From an uncultured Clostridia bacterium (lineage in GTDB: Bacteria; Bacillota; Clostridia; Christensenellales; Aristaeellaceae): a stretch of DNA of 64,000 nt. The DNA is taken from assembly GCA_937894675.1 (NCBI GenBank), contig CALCQO010000045.1, positions 1-64,000 of the forward strand. The letters are read 5' to 3'. The position numbers and the translations under genes are program-made. The stretch's first letter is position 1, and each line of letters begins with the position of its first letter. The notes under the pieces were generated by a model. The model was given only the letters and a program-made list of their open reading frames with translations. It did not search any database and had not been told where the DNA came from. This document shows positions 17,050 through 24,312 of the stretch, piece by piece.

Positions 17050-17516
17050 ACCTTGTACTTGCCCAAAATGGCGGGGACATCATCGGCGGTGATTCGGCCA
17101 TGCACCTCGTCGTTGATGGTCATCACCGGGGCCAGGCCGCAAGCGCCGATGCAGCGGGTCGCCTGGATGGTGAACATGCCGTCATCACTGGTTTTGCCCG
17201 AGGCGGTGCCCAGCTCCTCGCAGATTTTATCCAGCACCTGCTGGCTGCCCTTGACATAGCACGCGGTGCCCAGGCAGACGCTGATAACATACTTGCCTTT
17301 GGGCTCCAAGGCGAACTGGGAATAAAACGTGGCCACCCCGTACACTTCGCTCAGGGTGACGCCCAGGCCGTCGGCAATCCTCTCCTGCACATCCAGGGGG
17401 ACGCAGCCAAAAATCTCCTGCGCTTCCTGCATGACAGGCATCAGGTTGCCGGGTTCGTCCTTGTGCTGACGGATGATCTGGTCGAGTTTTTCGTACTTTT
17501 GCGCATTTTCAGCCAT
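17046..17516 (-). CDS. hndA: Hydrogenase NuoE-like 2Fe-2S subunit
   Basis: A 156-residue subunit of the NuoE/HndA family, first in the operon. It carries the 2Fe-2S cysteine pattern C-L-G-T-A-C, then about 35 residues later C-I-G-A-C-G-L-A-P. The ORF runs upstream to 17579, but the start is the ATG at 17516, which has an AAGGAGG site. The extra upstream codons would overlap the predicted promoter. It connects HndC to the rest of the complex. Confidence 0.93.
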   Translation of the reverse strand: MAENAQKYEKLDQIIRQHKDEPGNLMPVMQEAQEIFGCVPLDVQERIADGLGVTLSEVYGVATFYSQFALEPKGKYVISVCLGTACYVKGSQQVLDKICEELGTASGKTSDDGMFTIQATRCIGACGLAPVMTINDEVHGRITADDVPAILGKYKV

Positions 17517-17569
17517 GAACCCATTAACCTCCTTACATAAGGCGCACCGTATCCCGATGCTCCAACGGT

Positions 17570-17598
17570 ATCTTAGCATAGTTTCGCCCCGGGGTCAT
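17570..17598 (-). promoter_or_regulatory. Promoter of the hndABCD operon
   Basis: On the minus strand the -10 is TAAGAT (17575-17570) preceded by an extended TGC, and the -35 is ATGACC (17598-17593), 17 bases apart. The -35 lies within a GC-rich inverted repeat, which suggests control by a DNA-binding protein. Confidence 0.55.
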
Positions 17599-17610
17599 CT
17601 GCCCCGGGGC
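17586..17610. repeat. Perfect GC-rich inverted repeat over the hnd promoter
   Basis: Arms GCCCCGGGG (17586-17594) and CCCCGGGGC (17602-17610) flank TCATCTG. No T-run follows on either strand, so it is a poor terminator and a better candidate operator for a hydrogenase regulator. Confidence 0.55.
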
Positions 17611-17625
17611 AAAATAAACAGATTT

Positions 17626-17641
17626 TGTCCCACCTGGGACA
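17626..17641. repeat. Palindrome TGTCCCA-CC-TGGGACA upstream of the hnd promoter
   Basis: Two seven-base arms with a two-base centre, located about 30 bases upstream of the predicted -35. It could be an activator or repressor site. A weak terminator for the PHP gene is the alternative, though no T-run directly follows. Confidence 0.5.
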
Positions 17642-17654
17642 TATTCCGCCCTCT

Positions 17655-18335
17655 TTAGTGATTTCTCTTCAGATAGTCCAGAATATCCGCTGCTGTGCTG
17701 CCTTGCAGGGTGTATAAAGGCTCGCTGATATCGCTCAATTGATGGGCATCGGAGGACCGGAGCACCCGGTACCCCTCGGGGACAAAATCCCCCTCCTTCA
17801 CTTCAACGGCTGTTATCGCGTCCTCTGGGGGGAGAAAGCCCAGCATCTGAATCGCGCCGTTCATCCTGTGGATATGAGCGGGCACCGGAACGCCCCCCAG
17901 GGAGCGCACCAGGGCGCAAGCCTCAGAAAACCCGATGGACAGCGCGCCAATCAGCAGCGCGTCCTCCCGGGCGATTTCCTCATCCTGGGCGTTCATCACG
18001 ATCTGGGCGCCGAAAAAATCCGGCCGGTTCTTCATGGGGGGCAGCAGTTCCAGGCACCTTCGCCCCATCTCCTCCGCCGCTTCCAGGGTGGGGAAGTAGC
18101 TGAGCAGATGCACTTCCTCCCGGGTGCACAATTCGATGCCGGGAAGAAACAGCAAATCAAAATGCCGCGCCGATTCGCAGCAGGCGCGCAGATTGCGGGC
18201 GCTGTTGTGATCGGTCACGGCGATTGCCTGCAGCCCCTTGATATGCGCCATGCCGCAGATATTGCCCGGCGTCATATCCTCCGCCGCGCAGGGCGACAGG
18301 CAGGAGTGGATGTGCAGGTCGTAATACAAAGACAT
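17655..18335 (-). CDS. PHP-domain phosphoesterase of the hydrogenase regulatory operon
   Basis: A 226-residue polymerase-and-histidinol-phosphatase (PHP) domain protein. Metal-binding motifs are visible: D-L-H-I-H-S (6-11), V-T-D-H-N-S about 30 residues later, and a C-terminal S-S-D-A-H. Members hydrolyse phosphate esters with a trinuclear metal site. The start (TAAATG) abuts the stop of the DRTGG gene upstream. Similar PHP genes are commonly found beside [FeFe] hydrogenase-like genes in Clostridia and Thermotogae (recollection). Its substrate is unknown; dephosphorylating a partner or a small signal is a guess. Confidence 0.85.
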   Translation of the reverse strand: MSLYYDLHIHSCLSPCAAEDMTPGNICGMAHIKGLQAIAVTDHNSARNLRACCESARHFDLLFLPGIELCTREEVHLLSYFPTLEAAEEMGRRCLELLPPMKNRPDFFGAQIVMNAQDEEIAREDALLIGALSIGFSEACALVRSLGGVPVPAHIHRMNGAIQMLGFLPPEDAITAVEVKEGDFVPEGYRVLRSSDAHQLSDISEPLYTLQGSTAADILDYLKRNH

Positions 18336-18683
18336 TTACCTGTCCGGCGCGGGGATGCCGGCGGCGGCCATGCGGCCGCAGATTTCAAAGGCGCTCAGCG
18401 GAGAGGACAGCACCGGGATGCCCTCCTCCTCAGCTTTTCTTAACGGGGCGTCCTCCATCTGGATATGCTCGGGTAGGATGATGCAGGCCATCTCATGCAG
18501 GCTGGCGACCGCTACCACATTCATATGGGTCTGCACCGTCACCCAGGCGGAGCCCTCCTGGCCGCGGGCCATCACCCAGCTGAGCAGGTCGCACACATAG
18601 CCGCTGGCGATTTTCCGATCCAGATTCATATCATTTGTCAGTTCTTCCGCCTCGATGCGGTCCATCAGCCGTTTGACTGTCAT
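18336..18683 (-). CDS. DRTGG-domain protein 1
   Basis: A 115-residue stand-alone DRTGG domain, the small alpha/beta domain otherwise found in phosphotransacetylase and CBS-domain proteins. It has the features of the fold (V-x-T-x-x-N-V-V-A-V-A-S followed by I-I-L-P-x-x) and no catalytic kinase loop, although such proteins are often annotated as serine kinases. It has an AGGAGGG ribosome site just upstream. It lies between the hydrogenase-like sensor and the PHP gene, and a second DRTGG gene opens the same operon. A ligand-binding or adaptor role is the most that can be inferred. Confidence 0.75.
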   Translation of the reverse strand: MTVKRLMDRIEAEELTNDMNLDRKIASGYVCDLLSWVMARGQEGSAWVTVQTHMNVVAVASLHEMACIILPEHIQMEDAPLRKAEEEGIPVLSSPLSAFEICGRMAAAGIPAPDR

Positions 18684-18691
18684 ACTCCCTC

Positions 18692-19993
18692 CTATTCACG
18701 CCTGGTGTGGGAAATGTCCACCATCTGCTGCGCCATGCCTTTTAAGCGTTCCTTGAGGATAAAGATGCAATCCGTCTCGCTGCAGTAGCCCCGCACGATG
18801 TCCTCGGCGAAGGCGCGGCAGGTGGGAGAGCCGCAGGAGCCGCAATCATACCCTGGCAGGCGGTCCAGGATGGCGTTCATCTGCTCCATGCGCTCGATGG
18901 CGTTGGCGATGCTTTCATGCAGCTTCATGCTGCCGTTGGGCACGATGGGCTTGTCAAAATACAAAGGATACTTGTTCAGCACGCTGCCGGGCACAGCTTC
19001 CTGAGGGTGCCGGGGCGGCAAGCCGTCCATCAGGGACATGACGGTATTGCGCGCCAGGTACTTGTTTTCGTAGGTAAGCGGCCCGCCCACACAGCCGCCG
19101 GGGCAGGCTGCCCCCTCAAAGTAATCAAGATCCCGCAGCTTGCCGTCTTCCACCTCTTCCAGCACGCGGATGACATTGTCCATCCCGTCCACCACCATGG
19201 AGTTCTTGGGCACCGCCGCGTCGGCCTCGCCCCCGCTGCGCGCCCAGCCGATGCCAAAGGGGGTGGCGGAGGTGGTCATGTCGGATGCTTTAATTTCCGC
19301 CACATGGGGCAAAAGGTGGCCGTAAATCTCCATCATGGAGATGGCGCCATCCACCTCGCTTTTTTCGTGGCCCAGGGGGCTACGGATGGCGGTCATCTTG
19401 GCGGCGCAGGGGGTGATGAAAAACACCCCGATTTTTTCCGGCGCCACGCCATGGGTTTTGGCGTACTCCGCCCGCGCGATGGAAGCGGCCACTTCCATGG
19501 GCTGTTTTAAATCGATGATATGGGGAATAAGGGTGGGGAAACGCACCTGGATGATGCGGGTCACCGCCGGGCAGGCGGAGGAAATCAGCGGTCTGGGCCG
19601 GTCGGGGTTCTTGAGCTTTTCCTTGACCGCCCGGGTTATCACGTCCGCGCCTCTGGCTACCTCAAACACGCTGGTAAAGCCGATGCGCGTGAGGGCTTCC
19701 AATACAATGCCGATGCTGCCCACATGGCGGAACTGGCCGTAGAGGGAGGGCGCCGGCAGGGCGATGCGGTGCTCGAAGCGGAAGATGTCCTCCAGCTTGT
19801 CGGTCATGGCCACCTTGGCGTGGTATTCGCAGATGCGGATGCACTCGCCGCAGTCTACGCACCTTTCGTTGATGATATGGGCGCGCCCGCCGCGCACCCG
19901 GATGGCCTCGGTGGGGCAGTGCTTGAGGCAGTTGGTGCAGCCCTTGCACTTGTCTTTATCCAGTTGTACCGAGTGGAATCGCTTTTCCCCCAT
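18692..19993 (-). CDS. [FeFe] hydrogenase-like Fe-S sensor protein
   Basis: A 433-residue protein. Two ferredoxin 4Fe-4S motifs (cysteines at 17, 20, 23, 27 and 46, 49, 52, 56) precede an H-cluster-type domain with shortened motifs S-S-A-C-P-A (139-144), T-P-C-A-A-K (195-200) and A-C-P-G-G-C (297-302). These keep the four cluster cysteines but have alanine at the proton-relay cysteine position. A C-terminal 4Fe-4S domain follows (C-G-S-C-G-S-P-T-C, 385-393). The alanine and loop changes are those of sensory, not catalytic, hydrogenases. It lacks the PAS domain of HydS proteins. I take ATG 19993 (GTG 19996 is in frame). Likely an H2 or redox sensor feeding the adjacent HATPase. Confidence 0.85.
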   Translation of the reverse strand: MGEKRFHSVQLDKDKCKGCTNCLKHCPTEAIRVRGGRAHIINERCVDCGECIRICEYHAKVAMTDKLEDIFRFEHRIALPAPSLYGQFRHVGSIGIVLEALTRIGFTSVFEVARGADVITRAVKEKLKNPDRPRPLISSACPAVTRIIQVRFPTLIPHIIDLKQPMEVAASIARAEYAKTHGVAPEKIGVFFITPCAAKMTAIRSPLGHEKSEVDGAISMMEIYGHLLPHVAEIKASDMTTSATPFGIGWARSGGEADAAVPKNSMVVDGMDNVIRVLEEVEDGKLRDLDYFEGAACPGGCVGGPLTYENKYLARNTVMSLMDGLPPRHPQEAVPGSVLNKYPLYFDKPIVPNGSMKLHESIANAIERMEQMNAILDRLPGYDCGSCGSPTCRAFAEDIVRGYCSETDCIFILKERLKGMAQQMVDISHTRRE

Positions 19994-20004
19994 CACCGGC
20001 TCCT

Positions 20005-20421
20005 TTATGTTAGTAGAAAGAGCATGCGGATCTGCGTCCCCTGCCCCATCACGCTTTCAATCTCGAACTGGTCGGCGTTGCGCCGCATATTGGGCAAACC
20101 CATCCCCGCCCCGAAGCCCAGGCCCCTGGCTACCTCGTCCGCGGTGGAGAAGCCCTCGCTCATGGCTTTGCTTACATCAGGTATACCCGGACCCTCGTCC
20201 CGGCTGGACAGCTTGATGCCGTCGTTATCCACCACCAGGGTCATGCTGCCGCCCAGGGAATGGATGATGATGTTCAGCTCCATCTCATAGGCCGCAACGG
20301 CAATGCGGCGCAGGGTGGCGCTGCCCACCCCAAGCTGGCGGAGCTGCCGTTTGATATCCGCCGAGGCTTCCCCCGCGCGGGTATAGTCCCCATGGTGGAT
20401 GGGGTAATCGGTTTGGATCAT
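20005..20421 (-). CDS. Anti-sigma-factor-like serine kinase (RsbT/SpoIIAB-type HATPase)
   Basis: A 138-residue GHKL ATPase of the RsbW/RsbT/SpoIIAB size. N-box Y-E-M-E-L-N-I-I-I-H (46-55), G1 box D-E-G-P-G-I-P-D, and the nucleotide-lid glycines G-L-G-F-G-A-G-M-G-L-P-N-M-R-R are all present. Such proteins phosphorylate a serine on an antagonist or bind a sigma factor; neither target is encoded here. The start overlaps the stop of the upstream DRTGG gene (ATGA). It precedes the hydrogenase-like sensor, so a partner switch controlled by hydrogen or redox state is a reasonable hypothesis. Confidence 0.87.
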   Translation of the reverse strand: MIQTDYPIHHGDYTRAGEASADIKRQLRQLGVGSATLRRIAVAAYEMELNIIIHSLGGSMTLVVDNDGIKLSSRDEGPGIPDVSKAMSEGFSTADEVARGLGFGAGMGLPNMRRNADQFEIESVMGQGTQIRMLFLLT

Positions 20422-20804
20422 GCGCTGTGTTCCCCGCCGGGCTTTTCATTGCCCCAGGTCATGGCGGCGCCCCTGAGCCCCGCGTCGTACAGCAGCCCCG
20501 CGCAGGTGAACATGGTTTTAGGCGCGGTCATCACCACAAGGCCCAGTTCATCCGCCGCGTCCAGCACATCCTCCTGGGGCACTTTACCCCGGGCAAAAAT
20601 GAGGCACTTCAAATCGAGCATTTCGGCGGTGCGCACCACATGCATGTTGGTAAGGCCCGTGAGCAGCACGGTTTTCTCATTGACAAAAGCCAGCACGTCG
20701 CTCATCAGGTCTGAGCAGCAGGCGCTGTACACCTGCTGAGCAATTTTCTCTTCGCCGCGCAGCACGCGGGCATCCAGAACATTGACTATTTCCGCAATTG
20801 TCAT
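20418..20804 (-). CDS. DRTGG-domain protein 2
   Basis: A second stand-alone DRTGG domain, 128 residues from the ATG at 20804. GGAGGG lies six bases before that ATG, whereas the ATG at 20810 abuts it. The stretch V-L-L-T-G-L-T-N-M-H-V-V-R-T-A and the following V-M-T-A-P-K-T fit the fold. It is related to the 115-residue DRTGG protein but not closely. It is the first gene of the five-gene operon DRTGG-HATPase-sensor-DRTGG-PHP, transcribed from a promoter about 20 bases upstream. Confidence 0.75.
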   Translation of the reverse strand: MTIAEIVNVLDARVLRGEEKIAQQVYSACCSDLMSDVLAFVNEKTVLLTGLTNMHVVRTAEMLDLKCLIFARGKVPQEDVLDAADELGLVVMTAPKTMFTCAGLLYDAGLRGAAMTWGNEKPGGEHSA

Positions 20805-20825
20805 ATCCATCCCTCCGGTGTCTTC

Positions 20826-20854
20826 ATCATACCGTCTTTGCCAAACAGCGTCAA
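20826..20854 (-). promoter_or_regulatory. Promoter of the hydrogenase-sensor operon
   Basis: On the minus strand, TTGACG (20854-20849) and TATGAT (20831-20826) are 17 bases apart. The leader is very short. Confidence 0.75.
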
Positions 20855-20934
20855 GCGTCCGGGAAGGCGGGGCAATTCATTCTATGCAACCGGGACGAAT
20901 TATGGTAGTCTTACACCATGAAGGAGGGAACCAC

Positions 20935-21891
20935 ATGAACGCAAAAACACGCAATAAACTGGTGACCGCTGTCGCCATCATCGCCATATTGGCCCTGGTG
21001 GTGTTTTCCGGTCTCTATAGGGTTGGGCAGGGCGAGCAGGCACTGGTCATCACCTTTGGCAAGGTGACGGACACCAAAGGCCCCGGCCTCTACTGGCATA
21101 TCCCCTTTGTGCAGCACGTCATCAGCGAGAGCATCTCCGCCATCCACAATGTGGAATACGGCTACCGCACCACCGTGGGCGGCACCAGCCGTTCCTCAGC
21201 GGAATACGCCGACATGATGGACGAAAGCGTGATGCTGACCAACGATAACAGCATCGTGCAGCTGGAAGCCATCTACCAGTACACAATAAGGGATGTGAAG
21301 CAGTACATTTTTGACGTTGAGGACCCCGCCAGCACCATGCACCTGGCGTTTGAGTCCATCCTGCGCCGCAACATTCAGAACCGCTCCCTGGATGACGCCC
21401 TGCTGAACAAGGACTCCATCGAGGCCGAGGTGCTGCCGGACTTCCAGGCTTTGATTGACAAATACCAGATGGGCGTCAAAATCAACGCCGTGCATATCCA
21501 GAACATTACCGTTCCCCAGCAGGTTACCTCCAGTTACGAGGACGTGAACAACGCCAAGAACGAGATGACCCGCCGGCTGGATGAAGCCCAGCAGTACGAA
21601 AACAAGGTGCTGCCCATCGCCCGGGCCAACGCTTACGAGATGGAGCAGGGCGCCCTGGCCTACAAGGCCACCACCATCGCCAACGCCCAGAGCGAGGTTG
21701 CCCAGTTCCAGGCGGTGCTGGAGAAATACAAAGCCGCGCCGGAAGTGTCCCGCACCCGCATGATGATTGAGACCATGGAGGACATCCTGGGCGGCGCGGG
21801 CAAAATTGTCGTGGTCAACAGCGATAACGATGTGCTGAAGCTGCTGGACTTGAACGAGCAGAATGCTGTGACAGGAGGTGAGGGGCAATGA
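20935..21891 (+). CDS. hflK: Membrane SPFH/prohibitin protein HflK
   Basis: A 318-residue SPFH-domain protein with a single N-terminal membrane helix (about 10-28), followed directly by the start of the SPFH domain (V-G-Q-G-E-Q-A-L-V-I-T-F-G-K-V) and a C-terminal coiled coil (about 205-270). HflK and HflC form a cage around FtsH protease and modulate it (known in E. coli). The ORF extends to 20782, but ATG 20935 follows AAGGAGGG and gives a clean signal-anchor. The stop overlaps the start of hflC (ATGA). Confidence 0.9.
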   Translation: MNAKTRNKLVTAVAIIAILALVVFSGLYRVGQGEQALVITFGKVTDTKGPGLYWHIPFVQHVISESISAIHNVEYGYRTTVGGTSRSSAEYADMMDESVMLTNDNSIVQLEAIYQYTIRDVKQYIFDVEDPASTMHLAFESILRRNIQNRSLDDALLNKDSIEAEVLPDFQALIDKYQMGVKINAVHIQNITVPQQVTSSYEDVNNAKNEMTRRLDEAQQYENKVLPIARANAYEMEQGALAYKATTIANAQSEVAQFQAVLEKYKAAPEVSRTRMMIETMEDILGGAGKIVVVNSDNDVLKLLDLNEQNAVTGGEGQ

Positions 21892-22943
21892 GCAACGATT
21901 TTTTCAATAATTTCAACCGCAACCAGCCCAACCGCCCTGTCAACCAGACCAGCGCGGAAATTAACGCGTTCTTTAAAAAACACGCCAAAATCCTGTGGAT
22001 TGTGGGCATCCTGGTGCTGCTGCTGGCTCTTGTCTGGAACCAGTGCTTCTTCATTGTGGGCGAAGCGGAGCAAGCCGTGGTCAGCCGCTTTGGGGTGATT
22101 ACCAAAATCATCATCAGCGACAACAACCATTTCCACGAAAAATACGCCGAGGAGTTAAAAGGCGAGCTGACCGCCGACGGGCAGGTGAAGGTTGTCCACG
22201 GAAGCGGCGTGCAGTTAAAGGTACCCTTCATGGACAAGGTGGAGAAGTTCCCCGACCGATTGTTCAACTACACCTCCAGCAGCGAGACGGTGAACACGGC
22301 GGAGAAAAAGCAGTACAACATCACCACCTACGCCCAGTGGCGCATCGCCGACCCCGCCCTGTTCTCTTTAAAACTGGGCAGCCAGTACAACGCGGAGCTG
22401 CACCTGGACAACTTAATCCACCCCGTCATCGTGCAGGCCATCAACCGGCTGATGAGCGAGGATTTCGTCAGCAACAAGGATGCCCTGAACCGGGCGCTGA
22501 GCACCGGACTGGTTACCATCAACCGGGATATGGTGCTGCGGGGCATTGAGGTGACTGACATCCAGGTGCACCGCACCATCCTTCCCCAGGCTAACGTGGA
22601 AACCACCTACGACCGCATGAAGGCCGACCGCGCCAAGGTAGCCCAGCAGACCCGCAGCGACGGCGAGCAGCAGTACCAGATGGCGGTGGCCGACACCGAC
22701 CTGGAAGCGCGGGTCATCGAGTCCGCCGCTGTGAGCAAAGCCGGCCGTATCCGCGGCGAAGCGGACGCCGAAGCCCTGGCCATCTACGCCGAAGCCTACA
22801 CCGCCGACCCGGAGTTTTTCTCCTTTTGGCGCTCCCTGCAGGCGCTTAAGGGCGCTTTCAACCAGAACAGCACCCTGGTGCTGGATGAAAGCCACCCCCT
22901 GTGGACGCAGCTGCTGAACTGGGGCTTTGGGGAGAACAAGTAA
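21888..22943 (+). CDS. hflC: Membrane SPFH/prohibitin protein HflC
   Basis: A 351-residue partner of HflK. One membrane helix at about 35-53 is followed by an SPFH domain (V-G-E-A-E-Q-A-V-V-S-R-F-G-V-I, 58-72). The long alanine- and glutamate-rich coiled-coil region with R-G-E-A-D-A-E-A is typical of HflC. It ends with a short hydrophobic tail. FtsH itself is not in the window. The operon ends with a strong bidirectional terminator. Confidence 0.92.
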   Translation: MSNDFFNNFNRNQPNRPVNQTSAEINAFFKKHAKILWIVGILVLLLALVWNQCFFIVGEAEQAVVSRFGVITKIIISDNNHFHEKYAEELKGELTADGQVKVVHGSGVQLKVPFMDKVEKFPDRLFNYTSSSETVNTAEKKQYNITTYAQWRIADPALFSLKLGSQYNAELHLDNLIHPVIVQAINRLMSEDFVSNKDALNRALSTGLVTINRDMVLRGIEVTDIQVHRTILPQANVETTYDRMKADRAKVAQQTRSDGEQQYQMAVADTDLEARVIESAAVSKAGRIRGEADAEALAIYAEAYTADPEFFSFWRSLQALKGAFNQNSTLVLDESHPLWTQLLNWGFGENK

Positions 22944-22966
22944 TTTCTGACAAGTTATAAATAATG

Positions 22967-23005
22967 AAAAAAGGCGTCCGCCTCGATATAGGCGGATGCC
23001 TTTTT
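22967..23005. terminator. Bidirectional terminator after hflC
   Basis: A long hairpin, A-run plus GGCGTCCGCCT against AGGCGGATGCC plus T-run, with a six-base loop. One G/T-type mismatch interrupts the stem. It serves hflC and the convergent methyltransferase gene. Confidence 0.9.
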
Positions 23006-23018
23006 ACACAACCAATGA

Positions 23019-23588
23019 TTACTGCCTTTGTATCAGGACGCACTCGGGCGCCTGTTCCCCGGCGTTGACAAACTGATGCCGCAGCACATTGTACTGTTGG
23101 GGCGGCAGGGCCTGCAGGTAGGCAAGCAGCTGCTGCCGCTCCTCCTCCCCTTCGGGGTGGCCGGGATAGACGCAGACAACACATAGCCCATTGGGGCAAA
23201 GGAGGGACAGGGCTGTGTCCAGCGCTTGCCTGGTGGTAGGCCAGGCGGTGCGCACCTTTTTATCGCTGCCGGGCAGCCAGCCCAGGTTGAACATCACCAG
23301 CTTGACAGGCGGGGGAACCATTTCCCCCATCCTCTCATGCCCCATCAGATGCAGCACAGCCCGGTTCTCCATGCCATGCTGCCGCAGCAGCGCCAGGGTA
23401 TTCTCCAGCGCCTGCCGCTGCACATCAAAGGCATGCACCTTGCCGGTGTCCCCCACCAGACGGCAAAGCAGCAGGGTATCATGGCCATTGCCCATGGTGG
23501 CGTCCACCGCCACATCCCCCTTTTTCAGGACACGGCCGCAGGCTTCCGCCGCGATGTGACGGGCGGAGCGCAGGATAAACTCATCCAT
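23019..23588 (-). CDS. mnmM: Class I SAM methyltransferase, YtqB/MnmM type
   Basis: About 189 residues. The SAM-binding motif is V-D-A-T-M-G-N-G-H-D-T near residue 32, and N-L-G-W-L-P-G-S-D-K is the family's second signature, together typical of the YtqB group. Bacillus YtqB was shown to be MnmM, which methylates nm5s2U34 of certain tRNAs (recollection). The ORF opens at a TTG at 23606, but ATG 23588 gives the conserved N-terminus M-D-E-F-I-L-R-S-A. It overlaps the pseudouridine synthase stop by eight bases, so the two RNA-modification genes are coupled. Confidence 0.82.
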   Translation of the reverse strand: MDEFILRSARHIAAEACGRVLKKGDVAVDATMGNGHDTLLLCRLVGDTGKVHAFDVQRQALENTLALLRQHGMENRAVLHLMGHERMGEMVPPPVKLVMFNLGWLPGSDKKVRTAWPTTRQALDTALSLLCPNGLCVVCVYPGHPEGEEERQQLLAYLQALPPQQYNVLRHQFVNAGEQAPECVLIQRQ

Positions 23589-24312
23589 GGGCGCGGAAGG
23601 AGGCAACCTCCTGCGGGGTTAAATCCCGCCATTCTCCCCGCTGCAGGGTGCCCAATTCCACCTGGCCGTAGCGCACCCGCTTCAGGCGCACCACCTGATG
23701 GCCTACCTGCTCCACCATGCGGCGGATTTGACGGTTGCGGCCTTCCCGGATGGTGATCAGAATGTCAGTGGAAAACGCGTCCTTGCGCAGCAGGCGCACC
23801 TTGGCAGGCGCCGTACGTCGCCCGTCCAGCATAACGCCGGAGCGCAGGGCATGGGCTTCCTCCAGGGTTAATTCCATGGACACCCGAGCGATATAGCCCT
23901 TCTCCACCCCATGGCGGGGGTGGGTAAGAAAAGCGGCAAAATCCCCATCGTTGGTCAGCAGCAGCAGACCTTCGCTGTCGTAGTCCAGCCGGCCTACGGG
24001 GTAGAGCCGCACGGGAAAATCCCGGAAACGGTCCATGACGGTGGCGCGTCCCTCGGGGTCGGTTACCGTGCACATTTCCCCCACAGGTTTGTAGTAAAGG
24101 ATGTAGCGCTTCTCTTCCTCCGGGCGGATAAGGTCCCCCCGCACGCGCACCTCATCCTCCGGCAGCACCTTGACCCCCATTTCCCGCACGGTGATGCCGT
24201 TCACCTGCACAAGGCCGTCCAGGATCATTTCCTCCGCGCGGCGGCGGCTGGCCACCCCGCACAGCGCCAGGTATTTCTGCAGGCGCGTGCCGCCCTGTTT
24301 TTCCTGTGTCAT
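23581..24312 (-). CDS. rluB: rRNA pseudouridine synthase, RsuA/RluB family
   Basis: A 243-residue enzyme. The N-terminal S4 RNA-binding domain (L-Q-K-Y-L-A-L-C-G-V-A-S-R-R-R-A, residues 11-26) is followed by the RsuA catalytic core with G-R-L-D-Y-D-S-E-G-L-L-L-L-T-N, where the aspartate is the catalytic nucleophile. It isomerises a uridine in 23S or 16S rRNA. RluB is the most likely assignment in a Gram-positive, but RluE/F-type specificity cannot be read from sequence. The start overlaps the stop of the zinc-binding protein gene (ATGA). Confidence 0.92.
   Translation of the reverse strand: MTQEKQGGTRLQKYLALCGVASRRRAEEMILDGLVQVNGITVREMGVKVLPEDEVRVRGDLIRPEEEKRYILYYKPVGEMCTVTDPEGRATVMDRFRDFPVRLYPVGRLDYDSEGLLLLTNDGDFAAFLTHPRHGVEKGYIARVSMELTLEEAHALRSGVMLDGRRTAPAKVRLLRKDAFSTDILITIREGRNRQIRRMVEQVGHQVVRLKRVRYGQVELGTLQRGEWRDLTPQEVASFRAHG

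Noticed and set aside
18336..18683. Annotation of the DRTGG protein as an HPr-type serine kinase
   Set aside because: No Walker A loop or kinase core is present; it is only the DRTGG domain.
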